Below, one piece after another: positions 19,104 through 28,071 of a stretch of DNA of 64,000 bases. The stretch spans positions 682,001-746,000 of the forward strand of contig NZ_AP023175.1 in assembly GCF_013426895.1 (NCBI RefSeq). Direction: 5' to 3'. Source of the DNA: Paraburkholderia largidicola. GTDB taxonomy: Bacteria; Pseudomonadota; Gammaproteobacteria; Burkholderiales; Burkholderiaceae. The notes beneath the pieces were generated by a model that ran no database searches, had not been told where the DNA came from, and was given only the letters and a program-made list of their open reading frames with translations. Within the stretch, counting starts at the first letter, position 1; the number at the start of each line of letters is the position of its first letter. The position numbers and the translations under genes are program-made.

Positions 19104-20573
19104 TCAAGGCGCGGCGGCAATCACCTCGGCGACAGCCGCCGTCAGCTTCTTGCCGTACGGCACATGCAGGAACTCGTTCGGACCGTGCGCGTTCGACTTC
19201 GGTCCGAGCACGCCGCACACCATGAACTGCGAGGTCGGGAAGCCCGCCTTCAGCACGTTCATCAGCGGGATCGTGCCGCCCTGGCCGATGAACGCGACGT
19301 CTGCGCCGAAGTGCTGGCGCGATGCGTCGTTCAGCGCGGTGCCGAGCCACGGTGCGAGTTCCGGCGCGTTCCAGCCCGTCGCGGCGCCCGCGTCCGGCTT
19401 GAACGTGACCTTCGCGTTGTACGGCGGATCGAACTCCAGCAGCGACTTCAGTTGCTGCACGGCGTTTTCCGCATCGACGAGCGGCGGCAGACGCAGCGAC
19501 AGCTTGAACGCCGTGCGCGGACGCAGCACGTTGCCCGCATCCGCGAGCGACGGCAGGCCCGCCGCGCCCGTCACCGACAGCGACGGACGCCAGGTGGAGT
19601 TGAGCAGCGCTTCTTTCGGGTCGGTGGTGGTTGGCAGCACGGAGCCGCCGTCCTGGCCGCAGGCCCACGGCAGTTTTTTCCACACGTCGTCGCCGAGAAT
19701 CTTCGCGGTCGCCTCGGCTTCGTCGAGACGGTCGAGCGGAACCGGGCAATGGAAACCCTTCGGCAGCAAGGTGCCGTCCGCGGCGTCTTCGAGACGCTCG
19801 AACATTTGCCGCATGATGCGGAAGCTCGACGGCGCGATGCCGCCGTAGCCGCCCGAGTGAATGCCTTCGTCGAGCACCTGCACTTCGAGGTCGCCGGACA
19901 CGAGGCCACGCAGCGACGTGGTGAGCCACAGCTGATCGTAATTGCCCGCACCCGAGTCGAGACACACGACGAGGCCGACCTTGCCGAGCCGCTCGCGCAA
20001 CGCGTCGACATACGGCAGCAGATCGTAGCTGCCCGACTCTTCGCAGGTTTCGATCAGGCCGACGCAGCGCGGCCGCTCGATGCCTTGCGCGTCGAGCGCG
20101 GCCAGCGCGGTGAGGCTGGCGTAGATCGCGTAGCCATCGTCAGCGCCGCCGCGGCCGTACAGCTTGCCGTCCTCGAGCTTCGGCGTCCACGGGCCGAGGT
20201 CGTTGCGCCAGCCGTCGAATTCCGGCTGCTTGTCGAGGTGGCCGTACAGCACGATGGTGTCCGTGCTGCCCGAGCGCGTGGCCGGCGACTCGAAGAAGAT
20301 CACGGGCGTGCGGCCCGGCAGACGCACGATTTCGAGCTTCAGCCCGCGCACGGGCTGCTGCTCCGCCCACTTCGCGGCTTCCGTGATCACGCGCTCGATA
20401 TAGCCGTGCTTTTCCCAGTCGGCGTCGAAAGCCGGGCTCTTCGCGGGCACGGCGATGTAGTCGGTGAGCGCCGGCACGATCTCATCGTTCCATTTGCGAT
20501 CGACGAATTCGCGCAGTGTGTCGTGATTCAGCTTTTGAGCTTGTTGGGTATCGTCGGAGATCATGATGGCCAT
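19104..20573 (-). CDS. M20 family metallopeptidase / dipeptidase
   Basis: Zinc-dependent peptidase or amidohydrolase of family M20 (ArgE/DapE/CNDP-like). The 489-residue reading contains metal-site motifs VLYGHLDKQPE, GRGGADDGYA and ETCEESGSYD, followed by the dimerisation insert and QGGTIPLMN near the end. The ATG at 20573 (MAIMISDD) gives a usual N-terminus; ATG at 20564 is an alternative and codons further upstream look non-native. Natural substrate unknown; proteins of this length usually act on dipeptides or N-acyl amino acids. Confidence 0.88.
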   Translation of the reverse strand: MAIMISDDTQQAQKLNHDTLREFVDRKWNDEIVPALTDYIAVPAKSPAFDADWEKHGYIERVITEAAKWAEQQPVRGLKLEIVRLPGRTPVIFFESPATRSGSTDTIVLYGHLDKQPEFDGWRNDLGPWTPKLEDGKLYGRGGADDGYAIYASLTALAALDAQGIERPRCVGLIETCEESGSYDLLPYVDALRERLGKVGLVVCLDSGAGNYDQLWLTTSLRGLVSGDLEVQVLDEGIHSGGYGGIAPSSFRIMRQMFERLEDAADGTLLPKGFHCPVPLDRLDEAEATAKILGDDVWKKLPWACGQDGGSVLPTTTDPKEALLNSTWRPSLSVTGAAGLPSLADAGNVLRPRTAFKLSLRLPPLVDAENAVQQLKSLLEFDPPYNAKVTFKPDAGAATGWNAPELAPWLGTALNDASRQHFGADVAFIGQGGTIPLMNVLKAGFPTSQFMVCGVLGPKSNAHGPNEFLHVPYGKKLTAAVAEVIAAAP

Positions 20574-20743
20574 ATCCGGTGCAGTCGAAACGCACATGAT
20601 AGACCTTACGGCCCGGCTTGCCGAATTCGTGTGAACCATACGGCGCGTGGCTTGCAATCAGCCTTCAAACGGCAAGCGGACGATGCCCGATCGCGCGACA
20701 ATGAAGGGATCGAAAGGATAGACACTGCGCCTGGGGAGGCTCG

Positions 20744-21052
20744 ATGAACAGCCAGATGATGATACAAGGCGTCGCGGCCGTCGCCGCGCTGGGGCTGTAC
20801 TTTCTGCCGTCGATCATCGCCGATCGCCGCAAGCGCTACGACATACTGACCCTCGCCCTGTTCAACGCATGCATGGGCTGGACGGTGTTCGGCTGGCTGG
20901 TCGCGCTGTACTGGGCGTGGCAGCCGAATCCGCCCGTCAATCTGGAAGGTGAAGTGGTGCGTTCGCGCCGCACCCTCAGCATGCGAACCTTCACGAAAGG
21001 GCTCGGCGAGCGCGTGCGGTGGCGCGAATCGCGCGACCGTTCGGGCAAATAG
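20744..21052 (+). CDS. Superinfection-immunity-like small membrane protein
   Basis: A 102-residue protein resembling the phage T4 Imm-type superinfection immunity family. It has two hydrophobic segments (about 8-24 and 38-58) with the conserved YFLPSIIADRRKR and GWTVFGWLVALYWAW, then a basic soluble tail. A strong GGGGAGG ribosome site precedes the ATG. Such proteins are widespread in chromosomes without a linked prophage, and no phage genes are nearby, so a role in blocking phage DNA entry is only a family-level inference. Confidence 0.75.
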   Translation: MNSQMMIQGVAAVAALGLYFLPSIIADRRKRYDILTLALFNACMGWTVFGWLVALYWAWQPNPPVNLEGEVVRSRRTLSMRTFTKGLGERVRWRESRDRSGK

Positions 21053-21084
21053 CGCGCCGCCCGCCGCTCAACGACCAGGACCCC

Positions 21085-22242
21085 ATGATGCAGATCACCC
21101 CGTTCCAGATTTCGGTTCCCGACTTCGAGCTTGCCGCGCTCAAGACGCGCCTCGCGCAAACGCGCTGGCCCGACACGTTCGATAGCGCGCCGTGGTCGCT
21201 CGGCACCGACTTGAACTATTTGCGCGATCTCGTCGATTACTGGGCGGGCGGGTACGACTGGCGCGCGACGGAAGCGCGGCTCAATCAGGAGCCGCAATTC
21301 GTCGCGCAGGTCGGCGATCTTGCCGTGCACTTCGTGCATCGGCGTGGCACGGGGCCGAAGCCCTACCCGCTCGTCATCACGCACGGCTGGCCCGGCTCGT
21401 TCATCGAGTTCGCCGAACTGGTGCCGCAACTGTGCGACCCGGCGTCGTTCGGCGCAGACCCCGCCGATGCATTCGATGTCGTGGTCCCGTCGATGCCCGG
21501 CTATGGCTTTTCGGAGCGTCCTTCGAAGCCGGGCATGTCGGTGTTCGCGATCGCCGGTCTGTGGGTCGAACTGATGCGCGGCCTCGGCTACGCGCGCTTC
21601 GGCGCGCAAGGTGGCGATCTGGGCGCGGCGGTGTCGATCGCGCTGGCGGCCAATCATGCGCAGCAGGTCGACGGCATTCATCTCAACTTCCTGCCGAGTT
21701 CCTACGCGCCCGGCGTCGCGCCCGACGATCCTTCCATCACGCAGGAAGAGCGGGATTTTCTCGCGTCCAAGGCCGTATTTGCCGATGCTGAAGGCGCCTA
21801 CGCGCACATGCACGCAACGAAACCGAACACGGCCGCGTTCGCGCTCAACGATTCGCCAGCCGGGCTGGCCGCGTGGATCGTCGAGAAATTTCGCGCGTGG
21901 AGCGATTGCGATGGCGACGTGGAGCGCGTGTTTTCGAAGGACCAGTTGCTAACCGATCTGTCGTTGTACTGGCATACGCAGACGATCGGCTCGTCGATGC
22001 GGCTCTATGCGGAAACGCGCGCGCGGCCATTGCGCTTCGAGCCGGGCCAGCGCGTGACGCCACCGCTCGGGTTTGCGCGCTTTCCGAAGGAGATCAGCCA
22101 GCCGCCGCGCTCGTGGATAGAGCGCGTGTTCAACGTCACGCAGTTCGCCGATATGCCGCGCGGCGGGCACTTCGCCGCGATGGAACAGCCTGCGCTGCTC
22201 GCCGAAGAGATACGGCGCTTCTTCCGGCCGCTGCGGGGCTAA
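21085..22242 (+). CDS. Epoxide hydrolase (alpha/beta-hydrolase with EHN domain)
   Basis: Hydrolase of the microsomal/juvenile-hormone epoxide hydrolase type. The 385 residues begin with the EHN lid domain (ITPFQISVPDFELAALKTRL), followed by the oxyanion motif HGWPGSF and the nucleophile elbow GGDLGA, with Asp as nucleophile, and the catalytic histidine in RGGHFAAMEQP. ATG at 21085 or 21088; both lie just after the upstream gene (32-bp gap), suggesting co-transcription. It ends 28 bp before the stop of the convergent HxlR regulator. Confidence 0.88.
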   Translation: MMQITPFQISVPDFELAALKTRLAQTRWPDTFDSAPWSLGTDLNYLRDLVDYWAGGYDWRATEARLNQEPQFVAQVGDLAVHFVHRRGTGPKPYPLVITHGWPGSFIEFAELVPQLCDPASFGADPADAFDVVVPSMPGYGFSERPSKPGMSVFAIAGLWVELMRGLGYARFGAQGGDLGAAVSIALAANHAQQVDGIHLNFLPSSYAPGVAPDDPSITQEERDFLASKAVFADAEGAYAHMHATKPNTAAFALNDSPAGLAAWIVEKFRAWSDCDGDVERVFSKDQLLTDLSLYWHTQTIGSSMRLYAETRARPLRFEPGQRVTPPLGFARFPKEISQPPRSWIERVFNVTQFADMPRGGHFAAMEQPALLAEEIRRFFRPLRG

Positions 22243-22270
22243 GCGTGCAACGAAGCCTGGCGACGCATCG

Positions 22271-22690
22271 CTAGCGACGCGACTGCGCGAGCGCGTCGTA
22301 GCGCTCGCGCGCGGCGTCCAGCGCGCCGCCGTGCGTTTCGGCCCAGCGGTCGAGCGTGACGAGCGCGTCGCTCAACGACAGCCCGATCGGGCTCAACCGA
22401 TATTCGACATGCAATGGCTTCGTGCCGCAGACCTCGCGGATGACGAGCCCGTTGCGCTCCAGGTCGCGCAACGTCTGCGACAGCACCTTCTGTGAAATGC
22501 CGCCGATTTTGCGCAGCAGCGCGTTGTTGCGCATCGGCCCGTCCTGCAGCGCGGGCAGGATCAGCAATGTCCATTTACTCGCGATCAGTTCGAGCGCGAG
22601 CCGCGACGAACAAGCCTCGTCGAACACGTTACCTGGGTGCTGCGCCTCGTTGATGGCGTCGACGGAATGGTCCGGCGCGGGCATTGCCAT
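22271..22690 (-). CDS. HxlR-family transcriptional regulator
   Basis: A 139-residue winged-helix regulator. Family features are the N-terminal cysteine (EACSSRLALELIASKW), the recognition region GGISQKVLSQTLRDLERNGLV and the wing YRLSPIG. Such proteins often sense electrophiles or disulfide stress. It is divergent from the small SMR exporter gene with a 76-bp gap, so control of that exporter and of itself is likely. Confidence 0.88.
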   Translation of the reverse strand: MAMPAPDHSVDAINEAQHPGNVFDEACSSRLALELIASKWTLLILPALQDGPMRNNALLRKIGGISQKVLSQTLRDLERNGLVIREVCGTKPLHVEYRLSPIGLSLSDALVTLDRWAETHGGALDAARERYDALAQSRR

Positions 22691-22766
22691 GGTTACCAGA
22701 AGGTGCGTAATGGTCAGCGGATCACTATACCTCTACGCTGCGTCCATTCTTCAAATGGAGGTAGTG

Positions 22767-23084
22767 ATGGCGTGGTTAATCCTGCTCGCGGCAAGCGTCG
22801 TTGAAATCCTGATGGGCCTTGCGCTCAAGTACGCGAACGGCTGGACGCGCTTCTGGCCGAGTGTCGGCGGTGTGGCGGCCGCGCTGGCGAGCGTGTTCCT
22901 GCTGACGCTCGCGATGAAGCATCTGCCTGCGGGCACCGCGTATGTGGTGTGGACGGGCATCGGGTCGCTGGGCATCACGCTGCTCGGCATCGTGCTGTTC
23001 GGCGATCCTGTGTCGGCGCCGCGGATCGCATGCATGGTGATGATCGTTGCCTCGGCGGCGGCGCTCAAGTGTATCGACGGGTAG
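22767..23084 (+). CDS. Small multidrug resistance (SMR) family exporter, SugE/Gdx-like
   Basis: Four-helix, 105-residue inner-membrane exporter that works as an antiparallel dimer. The conserved membrane glutamate is in ASVVEILMGLALKYANG and the family motif in AYVVWTGIGSLGITLLG is closer to guanidinium exporters (Gdx/SugE) than to EmrE. The ATG at 22767 has GGAGG five bases upstream; an earlier ATG overlaps that site. The upstream gap is too short to hold a guanidine riboswitch, so HxlR control is the likelier regulation. Confidence 0.85.
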   Translation: MAWLILLAASVVEILMGLALKYANGWTRFWPSVGGVAAALASVFLLTLAMKHLPAGTAYVVWTGIGSLGITLLGIVLFGDPVSAPRIACMVMIVASAAALKCIDG

Positions 23085-23267
23085 TGCCGCTTCTGTATCT
23101 GGCGTGCGCCGGCAGCACGCGAAACAATCGACCGGTTCGCGCGACTGGCGCTCAATCGAGGTGGATCACCACCGGGGAACGCGAACCGGGATGCACATCC
23201 CGTCATGCCGCGCGCCTGGGCCTTGCCACGATCCTTCGATCGGTCTTCCTTCAACGGAGTTCACGCA

Positions 23268-23900
23268 ATGCCTCAAACCTCGCATCTCGTTGCATTTGCT
23301 TTCGTCGCGCTCGGCATGGCGCTCACGCCCGGGCCCAACATGATCTATCTGATCTCGCGGTCGATCTGCCAGGGCCGTGTGGCAGGCCTGATTTCGCTGG
23401 GCGGGGTGGCGCTTGGTTTCGTGGTCTATATGTTCTGCGCTGCGTTCGGTATTACGGCGTTGCTGCTTGCCGTGCCGTTTGCGTATGACACGCTGCGGTT
23501 TGGTGGCGCGCTCTATCTGCTGTATCTCGCATGGCAGGCTGTGAAGCCGGGTGGACGCTCGCCGTTCCAGGTGCGCGATTTGCCCGTCGATAGTCCGCGC
23601 AAGTTGTTCACGATGGGTTTCATCACCAATCTCTTGAATCCGAAGATTGCTGTGCTGTATCTGTCGCTGCTGCCGCAGTTTATTGATCCGCAGCACGGCA
23701 GCGTGCTTGGGCAATCGCTGGTATTTGGCGCGATTCAGATCGTGCTGAGTATTTCTGTTAATTCGACTGTTGCGGTGACGGCGGGGTCGATTGCCGCGTT
23801 TCTCGCGGGTAGGCCGACGTGGCTCGTCGTGCAGCGATGGATCATGGGGACTGTGTTGGCTGGGCTTGCAGTCAGGATGGCGGTGGAAGGGCGGCGGTAA
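23268..23900 (+). CDS. LysE/RhtB family amino-acid exporter
   Basis: Six-helix inner-membrane exporter of 210 residues. The family signature is clear near the N-terminus (GMALTPGPNMIYLISRS) and the central FTMGFITNLLNPKIAVLYLS motif is intact. ACGGAG lies about eight bases before the ATG at 23268. Substrate unknown (homoserine, threonine or other amino acids). The gene ends at the second composite repeat. Confidence 0.92.
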   Translation: MPQTSHLVAFAFVALGMALTPGPNMIYLISRSICQGRVAGLISLGGVALGFVVYMFCAAFGITALLLAVPFAYDTLRFGGALYLLYLAWQAVKPGGRSPFQVRDLPVDSPRKLFTMGFITNLLNPKIAVLYLSLLPQFIDPQHGSVLGQSLVFGAIQIVLSISVNSTVAVTAGSIAAFLAGRPTWLVVQRWIMGTVLAGLAVRMAVEGRR

Positions 23901-24052
23901 GCCTTGTCATTTTGTCTGCGACGGCTTGGTTTGGTTTTTCGCTTTTCGCTTTTCGCTTGCATCCGGGTTATGACTTTGTGCTTCAGGCGGTGCCGGTCGG
24001 TGTTTTCGCCTTTGCGCTGGCATCCGCGGTTTGCTTCTGGTTCGCAAGCGTC

Positions 24053-24130
24053 GCCCCTGTGCGGGGCGGCACCTACTTTTCTTTGCCGCCGCAAAGAAAA
24101 GTAGGCAAAAGAAAGCGGCTAACACCGCCA
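24053..24130 (+). repeat. 78-bp arm, copy B left
   Basis: Matches the left arm of copy A at all but one or two positions. Hairpin at 24072-24105, 15-bp stem, loop CGCC. It lies about 150 bases past the LysE-family stop codon. Confidence 0.9.
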
Positions 24131-24276
24131 GCACGTGTTCTTATCCACGGGCCCCCAACGTCCCCACGCTCCACGCGGCAGCCTTGCTGTTCGCGTGCGT
24201 TGCCAACGCTTTGTATAGAAGCCTCCCCTGCTTCAGGCACCCATACACGGGCGAACGCCAGCGAATGGTATGTGCC

Positions 24277-24409
24277 GCCCAGGTGGCAAACTGTGTGTAG
24301 GTTGTCGCGACGCACAGGATAGCGCTCTTACAAGGTGGGGCGCGTGCGCTATCGGTCCGAAGCGAGGCGTGTGAGGTACTACGGCCTACACACAGTTTGC
24401 CACCTGGGC
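24277..24409. repeat. Inner long stem-loop of copy B
   Basis: Inverted repeats at 24277-24302 and 24385-24409 around an ~82-base loop; arms identical in sequence to those of copy A. The loop retains the blocks GTGCGCTATC and GGCGTGTGAG seen (as complement) in copy A. Confidence 0.85.
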
Positions 24410-24557
24410 GGCCGCGGACGATCTGGCGCGGCATGCGGAAATGCGGGCGCGCGAAGCGGGTGAGGCATACAGAGAGAACGTTGGCAACGAGCGCGGACTG
24501 GTGCGTTGCCGTGTGAAGCGTAAGACCCTTTGAGGGCCCTCAGGCAGCAACAAAAAT

Positions 24558-24635
24558 TGGCGGTGTGAGCCGCTTTCTTTTGCCTACTTTTCTTTGCGGC
24601 GGCAAAGAAAAGTAGGTGCCGCCCCGCACAGGGGC
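24558..24635 (-). repeat. 78-bp arm, copy B right
   Basis: Inverted partner of the left arm, hairpin at 24583-24616 with loop GGCG. It lies about 90 bases past the stop of the minus-strand DUF2158 gene. Confidence 0.9.
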
Positions 24636-24720
24636 AACGCTAGCAAACCAGAAGCAAACCGCGGATGCCGGCGAACAAACAAGCAAACCACCCCCAAACC
24701 GCCCGCGCAAAGCGCCCCCC

Positions 24721-24993
24721 TCAGGGTGAAACACTCCGAACAAACCTGTGCACTGATCCCGCCGGAATCGAGCGCGGCTGCCGCCACACTTCATCCTGCG
24801 CGAAGGTTTCCTGACGCAATTCGCCATGGTCGTCGAACCATTGGCATACGAGCCATTCACCCGTCTTACGGGCAATCGCCCCAACATAAGTCACCGTCAT
24901 CCGCGGGCCGCCCGTTTTGAGCGTCACCACGTCCCCGACAATGATTTGCACCGTTTGCGTCGTATCAAATGCGTCGAAAGTAGCAGTCAGCAT
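24721..24993 (-). CDS. DUF2158 (YodC-like) small protein
   Basis: A 90-residue protein with the family core VGDVVTLKTGGPRMTV and CQWFDDHGELRQETF. Function is unknown in this family. The ATG at 24993 has a GGGGAC ribosome site at good spacing; an in-frame ATG at 25014 lacks one. It stands alone, with a long A+T-rich region upstream and the composite repeat downstream. Confidence 0.8.
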   Translation of the reverse strand: MLTATFDAFDTTQTVQIIVGDVVTLKTGGPRMTVTYVGAIARKTGEWLVCQWFDDHGELRQETFAQDEVWRQPRSIPAGSVHRFVRSVSP

Positions 24994-25527
24994 GGATGTC
25001 CCCGTTATAAGCATTAGGCTGGCTGAAAATTCACTGCCATAAACGCACCGCGTTCCAACGAATAATTAAGAGTGGGGCAAGATTAACAATCGAATATTTC
25101 GACAGCAAGTATTTTTTATTGGAAGCGTTTTCAGCAAAACCGAAATAGTCGGGAAGATATCTCGAACGTTCGTTCGTTATTGTTTAGTTCGCGAATCGCC
25201 TGTCGGCAAAGGCGGCATGTTGTCGCGCAGCACACCTCAAACCGGAGTTTAGGCAGCGTGTTCAGGGTATACGTAAATACGCCCGACCGCTCGCTGTCAT
25301 CAGACTGACATTCCGCGCGTTATTACGGGTTTAAAAACCATGCCGCACGATTAACCGGCGTCATCTGTGAATAAGCGCATCACTGCTGAACGGGAAAGAT
25401 TAGTTGCAATGCGCAATGCACGGCGGCTGCAATCGTATGACTCTAAACAGTGAAAACGTTATCGGACGATTTTCAACTGTATTTTTGTTCTGTCGACATA
25501 CAAAAATGCAGCCGCTCGGGATTTTCC
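24994..25527. other. A+T-rich intergenic region
   Basis: About 530 bp, visibly richer in A+T than the coding DNA around it. It should hold the promoter of the DUF2158 gene. It contains a perfect 10-bp palindrome CGAACGTTCG at 25163-25172. No coding sequence with a ribosome site is visible. Confidence 0.5.
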
Positions 25528-27033
25528 CTAAGCCGTTTTGATCGCGCGCAATGAAGCGCGCTGCTGATGCCGGACCAGCGTCACACTGAGCGCAATGCAG
25601 ATCACCATCAATACGGCGTTGATTGCGAGACTGCGCTGGAACGCATACGCATAGCCCGCCGCCGACGCATTCGCCGATAACGCGCCAAAGAACGCGCCGC
25701 TAATGGCGGCCGTGCCGAACGCCGAGCCGATCTGAAGCGTCGACGTCACCACGCCCGACGCAAGCCCCGCCTTCGCCGGCTCCACTTCGCCGAGCACGAT
25801 GCGCATGATTGACGGCAACACGAGCCCCTGCCCTACGCCGGCGATAACCAGCCCCGCGTAGAACAGAACGCCGAGCGCCGCGTGCGTCGCAGCCCAGCCG
25901 GTCGCCGAGAAACCGACCGCCATCATCGAAAAACCGAGCGTCAGCACATGTCCGCCCAGGCGCCGCACGACGGCGGGCGACGTCAGCGGCCCGGCGACGA
26001 AGCCCAGCGCGAACGGCATGATCGCGATGCCGGATTGCAGCGGCGTCCAGTGCAAACCCGTCTGCAGATAAATGCCGTACGTGAGAAAGAACGCGCTATT
26101 GCAATAGAACAGAAACGCGAGCACGAGCCCCGTCGAAAAGGCCGGATTGCGGAATAGTTGCAGATCGACGAGCGGGCTGCCGCCGGTGCGCTCGACGCGA
26201 CGCTCCGTGGCGACGAACGCGGCAAGCGCAGGCACGGCGAGCGCGAACATCGCGAAGGTCCACCACGGCCAGCCGGCTTCGCGGCCATGCGTCATCGGAT
26301 AGATCAGCAGTATCAGCACCAGCGACAGCAGCGCGACGCCTTTCAGATCGACGCCTTCACGCGTCGAAGACTGATTTTCCGGCACGTATTTCCACGCGCC
26401 GATAAACGCCAGCACGCCGACGGGAATGTTGATCAGGAAAATGGCGCGCCAGTCGAGACCGAACGGCTGGTACGTGATCAACGCGCCGCCCCCCAGTTGC
26501 CCGACGATCGACGCGAGCCCGAACACGAAGCCGTAAAAGCCCATCACGCGCGTCTGCTGATGCGGCGGCACGACGGCGCGCACGGTCGCCAGCACCTGCG
26601 GCGCCATCACCGACGCCGCCATGCCCTGCACGATACGCGCGATCACGAGCACGTGACCATTCGGTGCGAAGCCGCACAGCGCCGAAGCGACGACGAAGCC
26701 CGCCATCCCCGTCATGAACATCCGCCGCCTGCCGAACAGGTCGCCGAGCCGCCCGCCCGTAATCAGCAACACCGCATACGCCGATGCATAGGCGGAGACG
26801 ATCAGCTGCAATTGCGCGTCAGTGGCGTTCAGGCCCGTGTGGATCGCGGGCAGCGCCAGATTGACGATGAAATAGTCGAGCGGCGCGAGAAACGCGCCGA
26901 CGAACAGCACGGTCAGCGCCAGCCCTTGCCGCTCGAAGCGCTGCGGCCCTTGCGCTTCGGCACGCGGCGCCGGCTTGTCGGCGTGCTGCGCGGATGCGGT
27001 TGCGGGAGGTAAGGCGACGCCCGACGCTTTCAT
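25528..27033 (-). CDS. DHA2-family MFS multidrug transporter (EmrB/QacA-like)
   Basis: Drug:proton antiporter with about fourteen membrane segments. Motif A is clear (GGRLGDLFGRRRMF) and the family antiporter motif region APQVLATVRAVV follows. The reading from ATG 27033 gives 501 residues; ATG at 27048 is possible but overlaps an operator-like palindrome. It lies 32-47 bp downstream of a TetR gene on the same strand, and paired similar sites flank that TetR gene, so repression by TetR and release by a drug is the natural reading. Confidence 0.88.
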   Translation of the reverse strand: MKASGVALPPATASAQHADKPAPRAEAQGPQRFERQGLALTVLFVGAFLAPLDYFIVNLALPAIHTGLNATDAQLQLIVSAYASAYAVLLITGGRLGDLFGRRRMFMTGMAGFVVASALCGFAPNGHVLVIARIVQGMAASVMAPQVLATVRAVVPPHQQTRVMGFYGFVFGLASIVGQLGGGALITYQPFGLDWRAIFLINIPVGVLAFIGAWKYVPENQSSTREGVDLKGVALLSLVLILLIYPMTHGREAGWPWWTFAMFALAVPALAAFVATERRVERTGGSPLVDLQLFRNPAFSTGLVLAFLFYCNSAFFLTYGIYLQTGLHWTPLQSGIAIMPFALGFVAGPLTSPAVVRRLGGHVLTLGFSMMAVGFSATGWAATHAALGVLFYAGLVIAGVGQGLVLPSIMRIVLGEVEPAKAGLASGVVTSTLQIGSAFGTAAISGAFFGALSANASAAGYAYAFQRSLAINAVLMVICIALSVTLVRHQQRASLRAIKTA

Positions 27034-27046
27034 GCATCTATCATTC

Positions 27047-27067
27047 ATGACTGAACGTTCAACAATT
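27047..27067. promoter_or_regulatory. Candidate TetR operator, tetR-MFS spacer
   Basis: A 21-base site (ATGACTGAACGTTCAACAAT plus T) with a perfect TGAACGTTCA palindrome at its centre. It matches 17 of 21 bases of the site upstream of the same tetR gene, which supports recognition by one protein. Confidence 0.6.
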
Positions 27068-27080
27068 GGAGAAAAAAATT

Positions 27081-27713
27081 TCAGGTGAGCGCGCGCATCG
27101 CGACGTCGACGACAGCTTTCAGTTCGTCTTCCTTGCGCTTGCATTTATTGAGCACGCGCAGGCCTTGCGTCATGCACAGCAGGAAATCGGCGACCGCCTT
27201 TTCATCGAGGTCGCTATTGAACACGCCCGCCGCCTGCCCTCGGATCACGGCGGCCGCGAGCAGCGTGACGACGCGCCGCTGGATCGCGCGGATTTTCGCG
27301 TGCAGCGCTTCGTCGTCGGGTTGCAGCTCGAGCGTGCTGTTCGTGATGAAGCATCCCGTCAGCGTCGACGCGGTGCGCGTGTGGTGCAGCAGCGCATTGC
27401 GCAACGCGACGTCGGGCGGGACATTGGCGTTCAGCCGCTCGACGAGCCCGGCAATTGCCCCTTCCGCGTAATGATCCAGGGCGGCCATCATGATGCCGTG
27501 CTTGTCGCCGAACACGCCGTACAGGCTGCCGCGCAGCACGCCTGTCGCGTTGCAGAGATCGTCGACGGATGTCGCGTGAAAGCCGTTGCGCCAGAACACC
27601 TTGCCGGCTTCGGTGAGCACGGCAGCCGTATCGAATTCGCGCGGGCGGCCGCGCGGGCACGATTCGTCCCGTCTGGCGGCGCTCGCGCGCCGGGGTGCAG
27701 TGTTATCGGTCAT
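27081..27713 (-). CDS. TetR-family repressor of the adjacent MFS pump
   Basis: A 210-residue TetR protein with an N-terminal helix-turn-helix (about residues 27-70: FHATSVDDLCNATGVLRGSL then YGVFGDKHGI) and a ligand domain of the AcrR/TetR_C type. ATG 27713 (MTDNTAPRR) is preferred to 27722; neither has a strong ribosome site. It is first in a two-gene transcript with the DHA2 pump. Confidence 0.87.
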   Translation of the reverse strand: MTDNTAPRRASAARRDESCPRGRPREFDTAAVLTEAGKVFWRNGFHATSVDDLCNATGVLRGSLYGVFGDKHGIMMAALDHYAEGAIAGLVERLNANVPPDVALRNALLHHTRTASTLTGCFITNSTLELQPDDEALHAKIRAIQRRVVTLLAAAVIRGQAAGVFNSDLDEKAVADFLLCMTQGLRVLNKCKRKEDELKAVVDVAMRALT

Positions 27714-27725
27714 GCACGCCATTTT

Positions 27726-27746
27726 ATGACTGGTTGTTCAATAATT
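27726..27746. promoter_or_regulatory. Candidate TetR operator upstream of tetR
   Basis: A 21-base match (17/21) to the site at 27047-27067, placed 12 bases upstream of the tetR start. It is consistent with autorepression. Confidence 0.6.
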
Positions 27747-27888
27747 CAAGGAGAAATCCTCGTGGGTTCTGCACCATCGTGTCCCAGCACAATAGACCGC
27801 AAACATTGAGCAATGCTCTCAGAAACGCCACGGGATGGCCGTGCAATCGACCTGTTTGCCTGCGACTACACAGGTACGGGAGGTGTCT

Positions 27889-28071
27889 ATGCGCTTTCGG
27901 CAATTCGCGGCGATTTCGACTGTGGTGCTTTTTTGTGGCCGCGCCAGCTTTGAACAGACCGGCTTGCCGGTCTACGGGCGCCTCAGCGGCGAGAAGCGTA
28001 AGCCATGGTTTTTCGTCCATGTCGCGAAGGAGATAGGGCAAGAGGTGTCGTCGCGCCTACACTCAGACTAA
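27889..28071 (+). CDS. Possible small ORF of unknown function
   Basis: Sixty codons starting at an ATG with GGGAGG five bases upstream. The encoded protein starts MRFRQFAAISTVVLFCG, which could pass for a short export signal, and ends with a basic-acidic tail. I recognise no family, and the other strand is also open, so this may be chance. Confidence 0.2.
   Translation: MRFRQFAAISTVVLFCGRASFEQTGLPVYGRLSGEKRKPWFFVHVAKEIGQEVSSRLHSD

Larger units (their letters stand above)
23930..24700. repeat. Composite palindromic repeat, copy B (between convergent lysE-type and DUF2158 genes)
   Basis: Second copy of the ~0.77-kb element, filling nearly all of an 820-bp convergent gap. Arms: 24053-24130 and 24558-24635; inner inverted repeats: 24277-24302 and 24385-24409. 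Relative to copy A the cassette is inverted, and similarity extends beyond the arms: the left flank here (about 23950-24050) matches the complement of the right flank of copy A. Over a 150-base core I count 17 differences from copy A and no indels. Absence of any recombinase suggests spread in trans or very old duplication. Confidence 0.85.

Noticed and set aside
22691..22766. Guanidine riboswitch before the SMR exporter
   Set aside because: The gap is only 76 bases and also serves a divergent HxlR gene; I see none of the riboswitch's paired elements.
27724..28041. 105-codon minus-strand ORF upstream of tetR
   Set aside because: No ribosome site or family pattern; it runs through the operator-like site next to tetR.
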